Part shown: positions 1 through 7,615 of the stretch, piece by piece
Numbering within the stretch: the stretch's first letter is position 1
Layout of the letters: every line of letters begins with the position of its first letter
DNA from: Alphaproteobacteria bacterium
Lineage (GTDB): Bacteria > Pseudomonadota > Alphaproteobacteria > Sphingomonadales > Kordiimonadaceae
NCBI GenBank assembly: GCA_021774775.1
Contig: JAJFIT010000251.1
Location: 1-32,379, forward strand
Length of the DNA stretch: 32,379 nt
Reading direction: 5' to 3'
Notes under the pieces: model-generated
The model's database searches: none
The model's input: only the letters and a program-made list of their open reading frames with translations
What the model was told of the DNA's origin: nothing
Made by a program: the position numbers and the translations under genes

Positions 1-2843
1 CGGGCCAATACCGGTGCCAGATACTGTCCAGTATAGCTGGCTGCGCACTGGGCGACATCTTCCGGTGTGCCCACTGCGATAATCTCACCGCCGCCGTCGC
101 CGCCTTCGGGACCAAGGTCGAGTATCCAGTCAGCGGTTTTAATCACTTCCAGATTATGCTCGATCACGACAACGGTGTTGCCTTGCTCCACCAGCGCCTG
201 CAGCACTTCCATCAGTTTGCGGATGTCTTCAAAATGCAGGCCGGTGGTGGGTTCGTCCAGTATATAGAGGGTTTTTCCGGTAGACCGTTTGGACAGTTCC
301 TTGGCCAACTTCACCCGCTGGGCTTCGCCGCCTGAAAGCGTGGTGGCTTGCTGTCCGACCCGGATATAACCGAGGCCCACTTTCTCCAGCATTTCCAGTT
401 TGTTGCGAATGGCGGGGACGGCTTTAAAAAAGCCAACTCCCTCTTCAACTGTCATATCAAGAACATCAGATATTGATTTGTTTTTAAATAATATTTCCAA
501 TGTTTCTCTGTTATAGCGCCTACCCCTGCACTGGTCGCATTGCACATAAACGTCGGGCAGGAAATGCATCTCGATTTTGATCATGCCATCGCCGCGACAA
601 GCCTCGCAGCGTCCGCCTTTCACATTAAAGGAAAAACGACCGGGCTTATAACCACGCGCCTGCGCTTCGGGCAGGCCCGCGAACCAATCACGGATCGGGG
701 TGAAGGCATCAGTGTAGGTGGCTGGATTAGAGCGCGGCGTGCGGCCTATGGGACTTTGGTCGATGTCGACAATCTTATCGAGGTGTTCCAGCCCTTCGAT
801 GGATGTGTGCGGTCCAGGCACCATTCGGTTTTTGTTCAGGTGTTTGGCAACAGCCTTATAAAGCGTCTCGATGGTGAAGGTGGACTTGCCAGACCCCGAT
901 ACCCCGGTAATGCAGGTAAGCGTGCCCAGCGGGATGCTGCCGTCCACACCGCGCAGATTATTGGCAGTGGCGCCCTTAACGGTCAGGAACGTACCTTTTC
1001 CGGGCCTACGGCTATCGGGAGTTGGTACAGACCGAACCCCGGTCATATATTGACCGGTCAAGCTTTTGGGGTTGCGCAACACCTTTTCGGGTTTGCCCTC
1101 AGCGACAATCTTGCCGCCGTGCTCGCCAGCGCCGGGGCCCATGTCGATGACATAGTCTGCGCTACGGATGGCGTCTTCATCGTGCTCGACCACCAGTACG
1201 GTGTTGCCGATATCTCGTAGGTTTTTCAGGGTTTCCAGCAATCGCTCATTGTCGCGTTGATGCAGGCCTATGGAAGGCTCGTCCAGCACATACAAAACGC
1301 CTGTAAGGCCAGAGCCAATTTGCGAGGCTAGACGGATGCGTTGGCTTTCGCCGCCGGACAGCGTGCCTGAAGACCGGCTGAGTGTTAGATATTGCAAACC
1401 TACATTATTAAGGAAACCCAACCGATCCTGAATTTCCTTCAGCACTTTTTCAGCAATTTGCTGTTGTTTTTCAGTCAGACGCTCGGGAAGGGTTGAAAAC
1501 CACTCGTGCGCTGCAGAAACTGACATAGCGGTCACGTCACTGATGTGAGTCGCATCGATCTTCACTGCAAGTGCCTCGGGCTTTAGGCGTGCGCCCTTGC
1601 ATTTGGTGCATGTGGTGGACGATTGGTATTTGGACAGTTCGTCGCGCATCCAGTTGCTGTCGGTTTCGCGCCAGCGGCGCTCGATATTGTTAAGCACACC
1701 TTCAAACGGTTTATTGACCTCAAACCGACGCTTGCCGTCTGCATAGACGATGGTGACCGATGTTTTGCCTGTTCCATACAGGAACGCCTGTTGGGCCTGT
1801 TCGGGCAGTTCGCTCCATGGGATATCAAGCGATACACCAAAATGACCTGCAACTGCATCCAGTGCCTGAAAGTAAAAGGGCGAAGGGTTATTGGCCCGGT
1901 TCGCCCAAGGAGCCAAAGCACCAGCGCGTACGGTTTTGCTTTTGTCCGGTACCGCCAGATTCGGATCAAAATATAGTTTGTTGCCCAATCCGTCGCATTC
2001 AGGGCACGCACCAAAAGGGTTATTGAATGAAAACAGCCGCGGTTCGATTTCTTCGATGGTAAAGCCCGATACCGGACAGGCAAATTTGGCCGACATCAGG
2101 TGCCGCTCCTGCGCGGTTTCGTCTTTGGAAGCAAGCTCGTAGGCGACAAGGCCTTCGGTAAGCTCCAGCGCGGTTTCCACGCTGTCTGCCAGCCGCTGTT
2201 CCAGCCCGTTTTTGACCACCAACCGGTCAACTACCACTTCAATGTCATGCTTGTATTTTTTGTCGAGGGCTGGCACGTCTTCAATCAGGTAAAATTCGCC
2301 GTCTACTTTCACGCGCTGAAAACCACGTTTTTGCAGCTCGACGAATTCCTTGCGGTATTCGCCTTTGCGGCCGCGCACAATCGGTGCCAGCAGGTATATG
2401 CGTGCGCCTTCTTCCAGTGTCATGATGCGGTCGACCATTTGGCTAACTGTTTGGCTCTCGATCGGCAAACCGGTTGCCGGAGAGTAGGGCACACCCACAC
2501 GCGCCCACAGCAGGCGCATATAGTCATAAATTTCGGTAACAGTACCCACGGTTGAGCGGGGGTTCTTGCTGGTGGTCTTCTGCTCGATGGAAATGGCCGG
2601 TGACAGACCTTCAATATGGTCCACATCGGGCTTTTGCATCATTTCCAGAAACTGCCGGGCGTATGCGCTCAGGCTTTCCACATAGCGGCGCTGACCCTCG
2701 GCATATATGGTATCAAACGCAAGCGAAGACTTGCCCGAACCGGACAGCCCGGTGATAACAACCAGCTTGTCGCGCGGAATATCAACATTGACCGATTTTA
2801 GGTTATGTTCACGCGCGCCGCGCACTGAAATTTCTGTAAGCAT
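1..2843 (-). CDS. uvrA: UvrA, excinuclease ABC subunit A (3' end cut by window edge)
   Basis: DNA-damage recognition ATPase of nucleotide excision repair; it loads UvrB at lesions in the cytoplasm. The track misses it because the frame stays open to base 1. Translation from the ATG at 2843 begins [18 protein letters not shown] and gives 947 codons, so only the extreme C-terminus is missing. Visible are two ABC ATPase halves: Walker [10 protein letters not shown] near residue 35, GVSGSGKST in the second half, and signatures [16 protein letters not shown] and [16 protein letters not shown], each followed by a DEP Walker B. The second zinc module (CEACRGDG ... CDQCRGR) is intact, but the first reads CPVSG where E. 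coli has CxxC, so one cysteine is Ser. An ATG at 2847 is out of frame. A GAAC-N7-GAAC SOS box lies about 110 bp upstream, consistent with LexA control. Identification is certain. Confidence 0.98.
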   Translation of the reverse strand, partial: MLTEISVRGAREHNLKSVNVDIPRDKLVVITGLSGSGKSSLAFDTIYAEGQRRYVESLSAYARQFLEMMQKPDVDHIEGLSPAISIEQKTTSKNPRSTVGTVTEIYDYMRLLWARVGVPYSPATGLPIESQTVSQMVDRIMTLEEGARIYLLAPIVRGRKGEYRKEFVELQKRGFQRVKVDGEFYLIEDVPALDKKYKHDIEVVVDRLVVKNGLEQRLADSVETALELTEGLVAYELASKDETAQERHLMSAKFACPVSGFTIEEIEPRLFSFNNPFGACPECDGLGNKLYFDPNLAVPDKSKTVRAGALAPWANRANNPSPFYFQALDAVAGHFGVSLDIPWSELPEQAQQAFLYGTGKTSVTIVYADGKRRFEVNKPFEGVLNNIERRWRETDSNWMRDELSKYQSSTTCTKCKGARLKPEALAVKIDATHISDVTAMSVSAAHEWFSTLPERLTEKQQQIAEKVLKEIQDRLGFLNNVGLQYLTLSRSSGTLSGGESQRIRLASQIGSGLTGVLYVLDEPSIGLHQRDNERLLETLKNLRDIGNTVLVVEHDEDAIRSADYVIDMGPGAGEHGGKIVAEGKPEKVLRNPKSLTGQYMTGVRSVPTPDSRRPGKGTFLTVKGATANNLRGVDGSIPLGTLTCITGVSGSGKSTFTIETLYKAVAKHLNKNRMVPGPHTSIEGLEHLDKIVDIDQSPIGRTPRSNPATYTDAFTPIRDWFAGLPEAQARGYKPGRFSFNVKGGRCEACRGDGMIKIEMHFLPDVYVQCDQCRGRRYNRETLEILFKNKSISDVLDMTVEEGVGFFKAVPAIRNKLEMLEKVGLGYIRVGQQATTLSGGEAQRVKLAKELSKRSTGKTLYILDEPTTGLHFEDIRKLMEVLQALVEQGNTVVVIEHNLEVIKTADWILDLGPEGGDGGGEIIAVGTPEDVAQCAASYTGQYLAPVLA

Positions 2844-2924
2844 ACATATGTCTCGTTAGGGCCAGTATCGTAGCAAGGTTTGTGACCAATTTTCATGATA
2901 TGAATTGGGCCGTAATGTTGCTGG

Positions 2925-2941
2925 TGTCAAGCGGCTTGACA
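2925..2941. promoter_or_regulatory. 17-nt palindrome carrying two divergent TTGACA hexamers
   Basis: TGTCAAGCGGCTTGACA is a perfect inverted repeat with 8-bp arms and one central base, in the uvrA/GGCT-like intergenic region. Each arm contains TTGACA reading outward, so it can supply a -35 element in both directions. Rightward, a 17-bp spacer puts the -10 position (2959-2964, ACAAAT, weak match) inside the SOS box. Leftward, the -10 candidates are poor. It could instead be a separate operator. The palindrome is seen directly; promoter function is inferred. Confidence 0.5.
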
Positions 2942-2956
2942 ATAACCTTGAGAAAA

Positions 2957-2971
2957 GAACAAATAAAGAAC
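2957..2971. promoter_or_regulatory. LexA/SOS box GAAC-N7-GAAC between uvrA and the GGCT-like gene
   Basis: GAACAAATAAAGAAC matches perfectly the direct-repeat LexA operator known from alphaproteobacteria (GAAC-N7-GAAC, i.e. GTTC-N7-GTTC on the other strand). It ends 35 bp before the GGCT-like start and sits 113 bp upstream of uvrA. It overlaps the expected -10 position of a rightward promoter with TTGACA at 2936-2941. uvrA is a classic SOS target, and control of the rightward gene is also likely from the geometry. Confidence 0.8.
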
Positions 2972-3006
2972 AATCCGATCACTACTGACAAAAATGGAGA
3001 CATCTG

Positions 3007-3414
3007 ATGAAAGTTTTTTTTTACGGTCTTTTTATGGATGTTGATTTGCTTGCAAAACAAGGGGTTGTTTCTGAAAGTATTAGCACAGGGTGGGTCAATG
3101 ATTTTGCCTTGCGTATTAGCAAGCGGGCCACATTGATGCGTAAAGCTGGAGATCAGGCTTATGGTGTATTAATGGATATTTCTTCCAGTGAGTTGGAGGC
3201 CTTATATGCCGAAGACAGTGTTGCAGATTATGTTCCTGAAACATTGATGGTAAATACCCAGGATGGCACTAAAATTGAGGCGGTCTGCTATAATTTACCG
3301 CAAGAAAAAATTGTAGGTGAAAATAAAGAGTATGCCCAACTGTTGTTGGCGTTGGCATTGAAATTGGGCTTCCCAGACTCGTACACAGTGCAAATTTTGC
3401 GGGCCACTCAATAA
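3007..3414 (+). CDS. Gamma-glutamylcyclotransferase-like (GGCT/AIG2 fold) protein
   Basis: A 135-aa protein opening MKVFFYGLFMDVDLL, which resembles the FFYGTLM substrate-loop signature of the GGCT/AIG2 superfamily, with a later YAEDSVADYVPETL segment where the family carries its acidic catalytic region. Known members cyclise gamma-glutamyl peptides or amines with release of 5-oxoproline; the substrate here cannot be read from sequence. The usual YGT/YGS is YGL, so activity is uncertain. By hand count G+C is about 41%, well below most of the surrounding sequence, suggesting acquisition. It lies divergent from uvrA with an SOS box 35 bp upstream, and convergent with the next gene. The start is the first ATG in frame; the Shine-Dalgarno is weak (GGAGACATCTG). 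Confidence 0.7.
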   Translation: MKVFFYGLFMDVDLLAKQGVVSESISTGWVNDFALRISKRATLMRKAGDQAYGVLMDISSSELEALYAEDSVADYVPETLMVNTQDGTKIEAVCYNLPQEKIVGENKEYAQLLLALALKLGFPDSYTVQILRATQ

Positions 3415-3473
3415 CGATTATTTACAAGAGGCAAATGCGCTTTCGATGGTCCGGACTCCGTCGACCGCAGGGG

Positions 3474-3500
3474 CAGCACAGTCTTTGGTAGACTGCGCTG
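3474..3500. terminator. Strong stem-loop between convergent genes, possible terminator
   Basis: CAGCACAGTCT and AGACTGCGCTG pair as an 11-bp stem with one A/C mismatch around a TTGGT loop. It lies 60 bp after the GGCT-like stop and 34 bp before the end of the convergent secreted-protein gene. No clear U-run follows on either strand, so rho-independent termination is not proven. The rest of 3415-3533 shows nothing else I recognise. Confidence 0.35.
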
Positions 3501-3533
3501 TTCTTGTGTATATTGGGTTATGCGTAATTTTGG

Positions 3534-4094
3534 CTATTCTGGCGTATAACGAACATATTTGCCGTCGAACCACACGGCCCACTCTTTTGTTTCTGCATTA
3601 TATTGTTCAAAAAACTGACGCACGCTGCCATCCGGCTGAGGTGTCCAGGTGCCTTTGAACGGAACCGAGTTTTTCTGGGCGTAATAATAGATGGTTCCTT
3701 CAAGCACCATTGCGCCGTTTTTCAGGCCGCCGACAATATCAATTGAATAGCCACCAGCGACCCAAAGTTGCCGCCATTTGCCGGTGTTGGGATTGTAATA
3801 ATTAAGGCTGCGGCCAGTTCCGCCCGATGAATTGGTCCAGCGTTCTTCCAGCGCGCATCCGCCTTCAACCGCCGAAATTTTATTGTGCCCGCCAATGGCG
3901 CCGCCGCCCGGCCAGGTAGACACCTCCCAATCACCGACCCAAAAATCGAACGCCCGAAAATTGTCATCAAGTGTGCAAGGCGGGGGTGGAGGTGTTGCCG
4001 GGGCTGTAGGCGTGGCAGCTTGTCTGGCGTTCGCTGACGCCGCGAACATGCCAGCAAGTGCAATGACAGCAAAAGTTGCTTTAATAGATTTCAT
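3534..4094 (-). CDS. Secreted lipocalin-like hypothetical protein (DUF1579-like)
   Basis: A 186-aa protein. The N-terminus MKSIKATFAVIALAGMFAASANA is a clear Sec signal peptide, followed by an Ala/Pro/Thr linker (about residues 24-40) and a compact domain containing FDFWVGDWEV, GGCALEERW, YYNPNTGKWRQLWV and FKGTW. This pattern of FW.GDWEV, beta-strand repeats and tryptophans resembles DUF1579-type lipocalin-fold proteins whose ligand is unknown. I chose the ATG at 4094 over the upstream start in the track because GAGGGGAAAG lies just before it and the signal peptide starts there. It is convergent with the GGCT-like gene. The function is unknown; a periplasmic location is inferred. Confidence 0.75.
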   Translation of the reverse strand: MKSIKATFAVIALAGMFAASANARQAATPTAPATPPPPPCTLDDNFRAFDFWVGDWEVSTWPGGGAIGGHNKISAVEGGCALEERWTNSSGGTGRSLNYYNPNTGKWRQLWVAGGYSIDIVGGLKNGAMVLEGTIYYYAQKNSVPFKGTWTPQPDGSVRQFFEQYNAETKEWAVWFDGKYVRYTPE

Positions 4095-4224
4095 GACTTT
4101 CCCCTCGTTCAACTGAAATTCCCCAATAGAGCCTAACGGCATGTTTAAGTTTGGCTATGTTGACGCGATGAACCGCCTGAAACCATCGGCGAATTGAACA
4201 AAAAATCAATGGTTGACCGTGAAA

Positions 4225-4239
4225 GAACAAAAATAGAAC
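4225..4239. promoter_or_regulatory. LexA/SOS box GAAC-N7-GAAC upstream of ssb
   Basis: GAACAAAAATAGAAC is a second perfect alphaproteobacterial LexA operator, 122 bp upstream of the ssb ATG. A TTGACC at 4213-4218 could be a -35 element just upstream, although no good -10 is evident. Two such boxes within 1.3 kb, both beside DNA-repair genes, make chance occurrence unlikely. Confidence 0.8.
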
Positions 4240-4361
4240 AAAATTCCTCAATAACCTTTTGCAAGGGTGGGGGTTTGTGGTCTATGTTCCCTCCGGTATG
4301 GAGGCAGCGGAGCGGTTCGTTTCACGCTGTACCCTCAGAATATTTCAACAAGGGGGCCCTG

Positions 4362-4862
4362 ATGGCTGGAAGTGTAAATAAAGTAATTTTGGTTGGTAAT
4401 CTGGGCCGTGACCCTGAAGTGCGTTCGATGCAGGACGGTTCCCCAGTGGTAAACCTGTCGGTCGCGACGTCTGAAAACTGGCGCGACAAAAACACCGGTG
4501 AACGCCGCGAAAAAACCGAGTGGCACCGTGTTGTCATTTTTAATGAAAACCTGGCTAAGGTTGCGCAGAGTTATCTGAAGAAGGGCTCCAAAGTTTATGT
4601 TGAAGGCCAGCTTCAAACCCGCAAGTGGACCGACCAGTCTGGCACCGAGAAATATTCAACCGAAGTGGTTTTGCAGCGCTTCCGCGGCGAACTGACCATG
4701 CTGGATAGTCGTAACGACGGGGCAGGTGGTGGCTTTAGCGACAACCAGTCAAGCTACGGCGGCGGCCAGTCTCAAGATGGACAACAGGGTGGCGGTCAAT
4801 CCCAAGGTGGAAACGCACCTGCTGGCGGAGCAGCCGATCTGGATGACGAAATTCCGTTTTAA
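4362..4862 (+). CDS. ssb: Single-stranded DNA-binding protein SSB
   Basis: A 166-aa protein that coats and protects ssDNA during replication, recombination and repair as a homotetramer. Residues 1 to about 110 are the OB fold ([44 protein letters not shown]). Residues about 120-158 are a disordered Gly/Gln/Ser linker, and the C-terminus is DLDDEIPF, the acidic tail that recruits partner proteins. The track ORF starts at 4194, but the true start is the ATG at 4362, preceded by AAGGGGG and matching the conserved MAGSVNKV; the extra 56 residues are not SSB-like and overlap the SOS box. In many alphaproteobacteria ssb is directly divergent from uvrA; here two genes lie between them. Confidence 0.98.
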   Translation: MAGSVNKVILVGNLGRDPEVRSMQDGSPVVNLSVATSENWRDKNTGERREKTEWHRVVIFNENLAKVAQSYLKKGSKVYVEGQLQTRKWTDQSGTEKYSTEVVLQRFRGELTMLDSRNDGAGGGFSDNQSSYGGGQSQDGQQGGGQSQGGNAPAGGAADLDDEIPF

Positions 4863-4905
4863 CCTTAACTAAATTATATTCGAAAAATAATAGAGGTGTG
4901 GCTTT

Positions 4906-4963
4906 GGCTGCGCCTTTTGCTTGCCTGTATCGCCGTAAGGCGGACGATGGCAGCCTAACTTTT
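4906..4963 (+). terminator. Possible terminator after ssb
   Basis: GGCTGC (4906-4911) and GCAGCC (4950-4955) form an outer stem enclosing an inner CGCC-GTAA-GGCG hairpin, followed by TAACTTTT. It lies between ssb and the convergent UDG-like gene. The interior is long and unpaired, so the call is tentative. Confidence 0.35.
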
Positions 4964-5546
4964 AAATCAACGCCTTAACCCGTTCTTTCAGCGGGGGTAG
5001 CAGATCGCCCTCGAACCAGGGGTTTTTCTTCAGCCAGATATTGTTGCGCGGGCTTGGGTGCGGCAGAACCAATTTTGAAGGCCAGTGGTGACGCCAGTTT
5101 TGCACGGTTTTGGTGAGCGTGTTTTTGCGCTCATCAGGCAGGTGCCACGCAATGGCATATTGGCCAATCACAAGGGTCAGTTCCACCTGCGGCAACAACG
5201 CCATCAAGGGTTCACGCCACGTTTCGGCGCATTCCGGGCGCGGCGGTAGGTCACCAGATTTACCTGTGCCGGGGTAACAGAAGCCCATTGGTACGATGGC
5301 AATTTTCTCCGCGTCGTAAAATGTGCTGCGATCAATACCCATCCATTGGCGCAAGCGGTTCCCGCTGGGATCATCAAATGGAATTCCGCTTTCCTGAACC
5401 CGCCGCCCCGGCGCTTGGCCAACGATTAGAATTTTGGCGGCTGCGCTGACTTGCACAATGGGCCTGGGGTCACACGGCAGCGACTCTGCGCAAAGTGTGC
5501 AACGTCGGATTTCGCTGGTCAGGGTACTTAAATTTTTCGGTGTCAT
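4962..5546 (-). CDS. Uracil-DNA glycosylase superfamily protein (probable Fe-S type)
   Basis: A 194-aa protein with the UDG fold signatures: motif A IVGQAPGRRVQESGIPFDDP (near residues 41-60) and the C-terminal motif LPHPSPRN. Four cysteines, C16-x2-C19 and C90-x15-C106, have the arrangement of the [4Fe-4S] ligands in family-4-type UDGs, so a cluster is likely. Superfamily members excise uracil or deaminated bases from DNA in base-excision repair. Motif A (GQAPGRR...DDPSG) differs from canonical family 4 (GEAPGxxE), so the exact substrate is uncertain. It sits tail to tail with ssb in a repair cluster. The start ATG at 5546 has AAAGGTAG upstream. I see no SOS box near its own start. Confidence 0.85.
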   Translation of the reverse strand: MTPKNLSTLTSEIRRCTLCAESLPCDPRPIVQVSAAAKILIVGQAPGRRVQESGIPFDDPSGNRLRQWMGIDRSTFYDAEKIAIVPMGFCYPGTGKSGDLPPRPECAETWREPLMALLPQVELTLVIGQYAIAWHLPDERKNTLTKTVQNWRHHWPSKLVLPHPSPRNNIWLKKNPWFEGDLLPPLKERVKALI

Positions 5547-5795
5547 AAAACTACCTTTTAATGAAAAGCGAAGGTGGCACGGACGTTTTATGAAATCAAT
5601 TCACTTCAGGGTTACGACGGGCAGCATTTCTTAGTCAATATCAACTGTTTTGGCAGGCTATAATCGCACCCTTGTTCCAGTGCGCCGATGGAATATTGGG
5701 GAGCTCGACACCAAAGACGGGCAGAATTTTCTTTGTGCCATCAAAAAGATACGGCATGGTGGTAGGCAATGCTGCACTAAGTTGGGGTTAGATAA
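5547..5795. other. Intergenic region between divergent UDG-like and kinase genes
   Basis: About 250 bp that must hold both promoters. A TATAAT occurs near 5659, but no convincing -35 is at the right distance. The 96-aa ORF in the track (5650-5940) runs into the kinase frame and has no family features. I see no RNA gene or palindromic operator. Confidence 0.4.
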
Positions 5796-7613
5796 GTGGC
5801 AAGTGTGCAAAATGAATTGCCGACCGGGGTGGATAACGCGGCGATACAAAACCAAATTCGCAATAAGCTGGCAGCCTTTGAAAAGTCAACGTTGCGGATT
5901 GTCGCTATGGCCGTCGGTATTCTTTTTACTATACGGGTAGTTGCGTCTTTTTTTGTTATTCCTATCGAAGATGCAGTGGTTGTTGCAATGCCGCTCGGTG
6001 CCAGTATTTTACTGTCGTTTGGTATTGTGCTGGCTGATAAAGTTGGTCGGCTGAAATTCGCAACCGTACGGCCCCTCACAATGATGCTTGTCACACTTGT
6101 CACATTTAATGTGTTTTTCATTTTGCATACTACTGGTAATTTGAACCAATTTTTCTTTGCAACTTTATTGCTTGCTGCTTTGGGGTTAGTTGCGCCAACC
6201 TTTACCACATGGCTGGTTTTCGTTGTGCCATTTGTCATCACTTACCTGGGGTCGCTGTTTGTTGTAGATATCGCCATCCCAACACCCTATGTGGCAGCAC
6301 TTATTGGTGGTTGTACACTTTCTGCGGTTGCGTATTTTGTCCGCATGCCTGCAATCCGCAAACTTCTAGAACTGGAAGTTATTCAATCGTCTACTGTTGA
6401 AAAGCTGGAGCTTTCCAATCAGGCCAAAGATCAGTTTCTTGCTAACATGACCCATGAACTGCGCACACCGTTAACCGGTGTAATCGGTATGATTGACTTG
6501 ATGGCAGACACTGACCTTACCGATCTGCAACAATATTACTTGTCCACCACCCGCAAAAGCAGTCGCTATTTACTGACTGTAATCAATGATATACTGGATA
6601 TGGCGAAACTGGAGGCGGGCAAACTGGTTATCAACGACGTGCCAATGGATGCGGTTACCCTTTCTGGTGATATTGCTTCATTATTTGACATGCGCGCCAG
6701 GCAAAAGGGATTGAAGCTGGTCCTGCGATTGCCGGACGATCAATGTCTGCCGGTACTGGGTGATAGTATACGAATCAGTCAAATACTGCTCAACTTGCTG
6801 GAAAACGCGCTCAAGTTTACCACCGAGGGTACAATTGGTATAGTGCTGGAGGCAAACGTAACAGCGACTGGTACGAAGCTGATTTGGCGGGTTCGCGACA
6901 CGGGTTCAGGCATAGAAAAAGATCGTTTGCCTAAGTTGTTCGATCGTTTCGAACAGGTCGATTCCAGTAGAACGCGCGCTGCCTCCGGTACCGGGCTTGG
7001 TTTGGCAATTGTCTACGATTTGGTCGAGCTAATGGACGGCGAGGTCGGTGTAAATAGTGTGGTCGGAGAGGGTTCCGAATTTTGGTTTGAACTTCAGTTG
7101 CCCACCGTCGGTGAACACGACTTACCGTCTGATTCTACCTCCGCGCTCGATATGCGCTACCGGCAGGTCAAACCGTCAGAATATACTGATTCGCTTGACC
7201 CCGAAACACCGCTGCTGCCCCCTGAAAATGGTGCGGTCTCCAGCATTCGGATCTTATTTGCTGAAGACAATCACATTAACCGCGAATTGATACGTCGTTT
7301 CATCCGGCGCGAGGGCTGGTACGGTACGGCGGTGATTAATGGTCAGGAAGCAGTTGATACCCTGAAGGCAAATGCAAAGGGTTTTGATATTGTTTTGATG
7401 GATATTCAAATGCCGGTGCTCGACGGAATGTCGGCACTCAAAATTATAAAAACCGAAATTGCAGCTCCTCCCCCGATAATTGCACTAACGGCGAATACTT
7501 TGTCGGAAGATACACTGGAATATAGGCAAGCCGGGTTCGATGCTGTCGTTGGGAAGCCCATCGATATTGCGGTGCTGCGGGACACGGTGGAAAAGCTGAC
7601 AGCGCCGGATTGA
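5796..7613 (+). CDS. Membrane hybrid sensor histidine kinase with C-terminal receiver
   Basis: A 605-aa two-component protein. Residues about 30-200 contain roughly six hydrophobic segments with no PAS, HAMP or periplasmic loop domain visible, so the membrane part itself is the likely sensor. HisKA follows with the H-box ANMTHELRTPLTGV (phospho-acceptor H220), then HATPase_c with N, G1 and G2 boxes (LLENALKFT, RDTGSGI, GTGLGLAIV). The C-terminal receiver has ILFAEDNHINRE, phospho-acceptor D536 in VLMDIQMPVLDGM, and K587 in GKPID. A stop codon (TAA at 5793-5795) directly precedes the GTG start, with GGGG 8 bp upstream, so GTG is the earliest possible start. It stands alone; no partner regulator or Hpt gene is nearby. 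The signal and target are unknown. Confidence 0.92.
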   Translation: MASVQNELPTGVDNAAIQNQIRNKLAAFEKSTLRIVAMAVGILFTIRVVASFFVIPIEDAVVVAMPLGASILLSFGIVLADKVGRLKFATVRPLTMMLVTLVTFNVFFILHTTGNLNQFFFATLLLAALGLVAPTFTTWLVFVVPFVITYLGSLFVVDIAIPTPYVAALIGGCTLSAVAYFVRMPAIRKLLELEVIQSSTVEKLELSNQAKDQFLANMTHELRTPLTGVIGMIDLMADTDLTDLQQYYLSTTRKSSRYLLTVINDILDMAKLEAGKLVINDVPMDAVTLSGDIASLFDMRARQKGLKLVLRLPDDQCLPVLGDSIRISQILLNLLENALKFTTEGTIGIVLEANVTATGTKLIWRVRDTGSGIEKDRLPKLFDRFEQVDSSRTRAASGTGLGLAIVYDLVELMDGEVGVNSVVGEGSEFWFELQLPTVGEHDLPSDSTSALDMRYRQVKPSEYTDSLDPETPLLPPENGAVSSIRILFAEDNHINRELIRRFIRREGWYGTAVINGQEAVDTLKANAKGFDIVLMDIQMPVLDGMSALKIIKTEIAAPPPIIALTANTLSEDTLEYRQAGFDAVVGKPIDIAVLRDTVEKLTAPD

Positions 7614-7615
7614 TC

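Noticed and set aside
540-1220. 226-aa plus-strand ORF, the longest antisense ORF over uvrA
   Set aside because: It lies fully inside uvrA on the other strand, which is conserved throughout; the translation has no family features.
3446-3658. 70-aa ORF with a hydrophobic stretch between the GGCT-like and secreted genes
   Set aside because: It overlaps the antisense secreted-protein gene, contains the stem-loop, and has no ribosome site.
4194-4361. N-terminal extension of ssb in the track ([11 protein letters not shown]...)
   Set aside because: It spans the SOS box and promoter, and SSB homology plus a Shine-Dalgarno start at 4362.
5650-5940. 96-aa ORF before and within the kinase gene
   Set aside because: Overlaps the kinase coding frame by about 145 bp and shows no recognisable domain.
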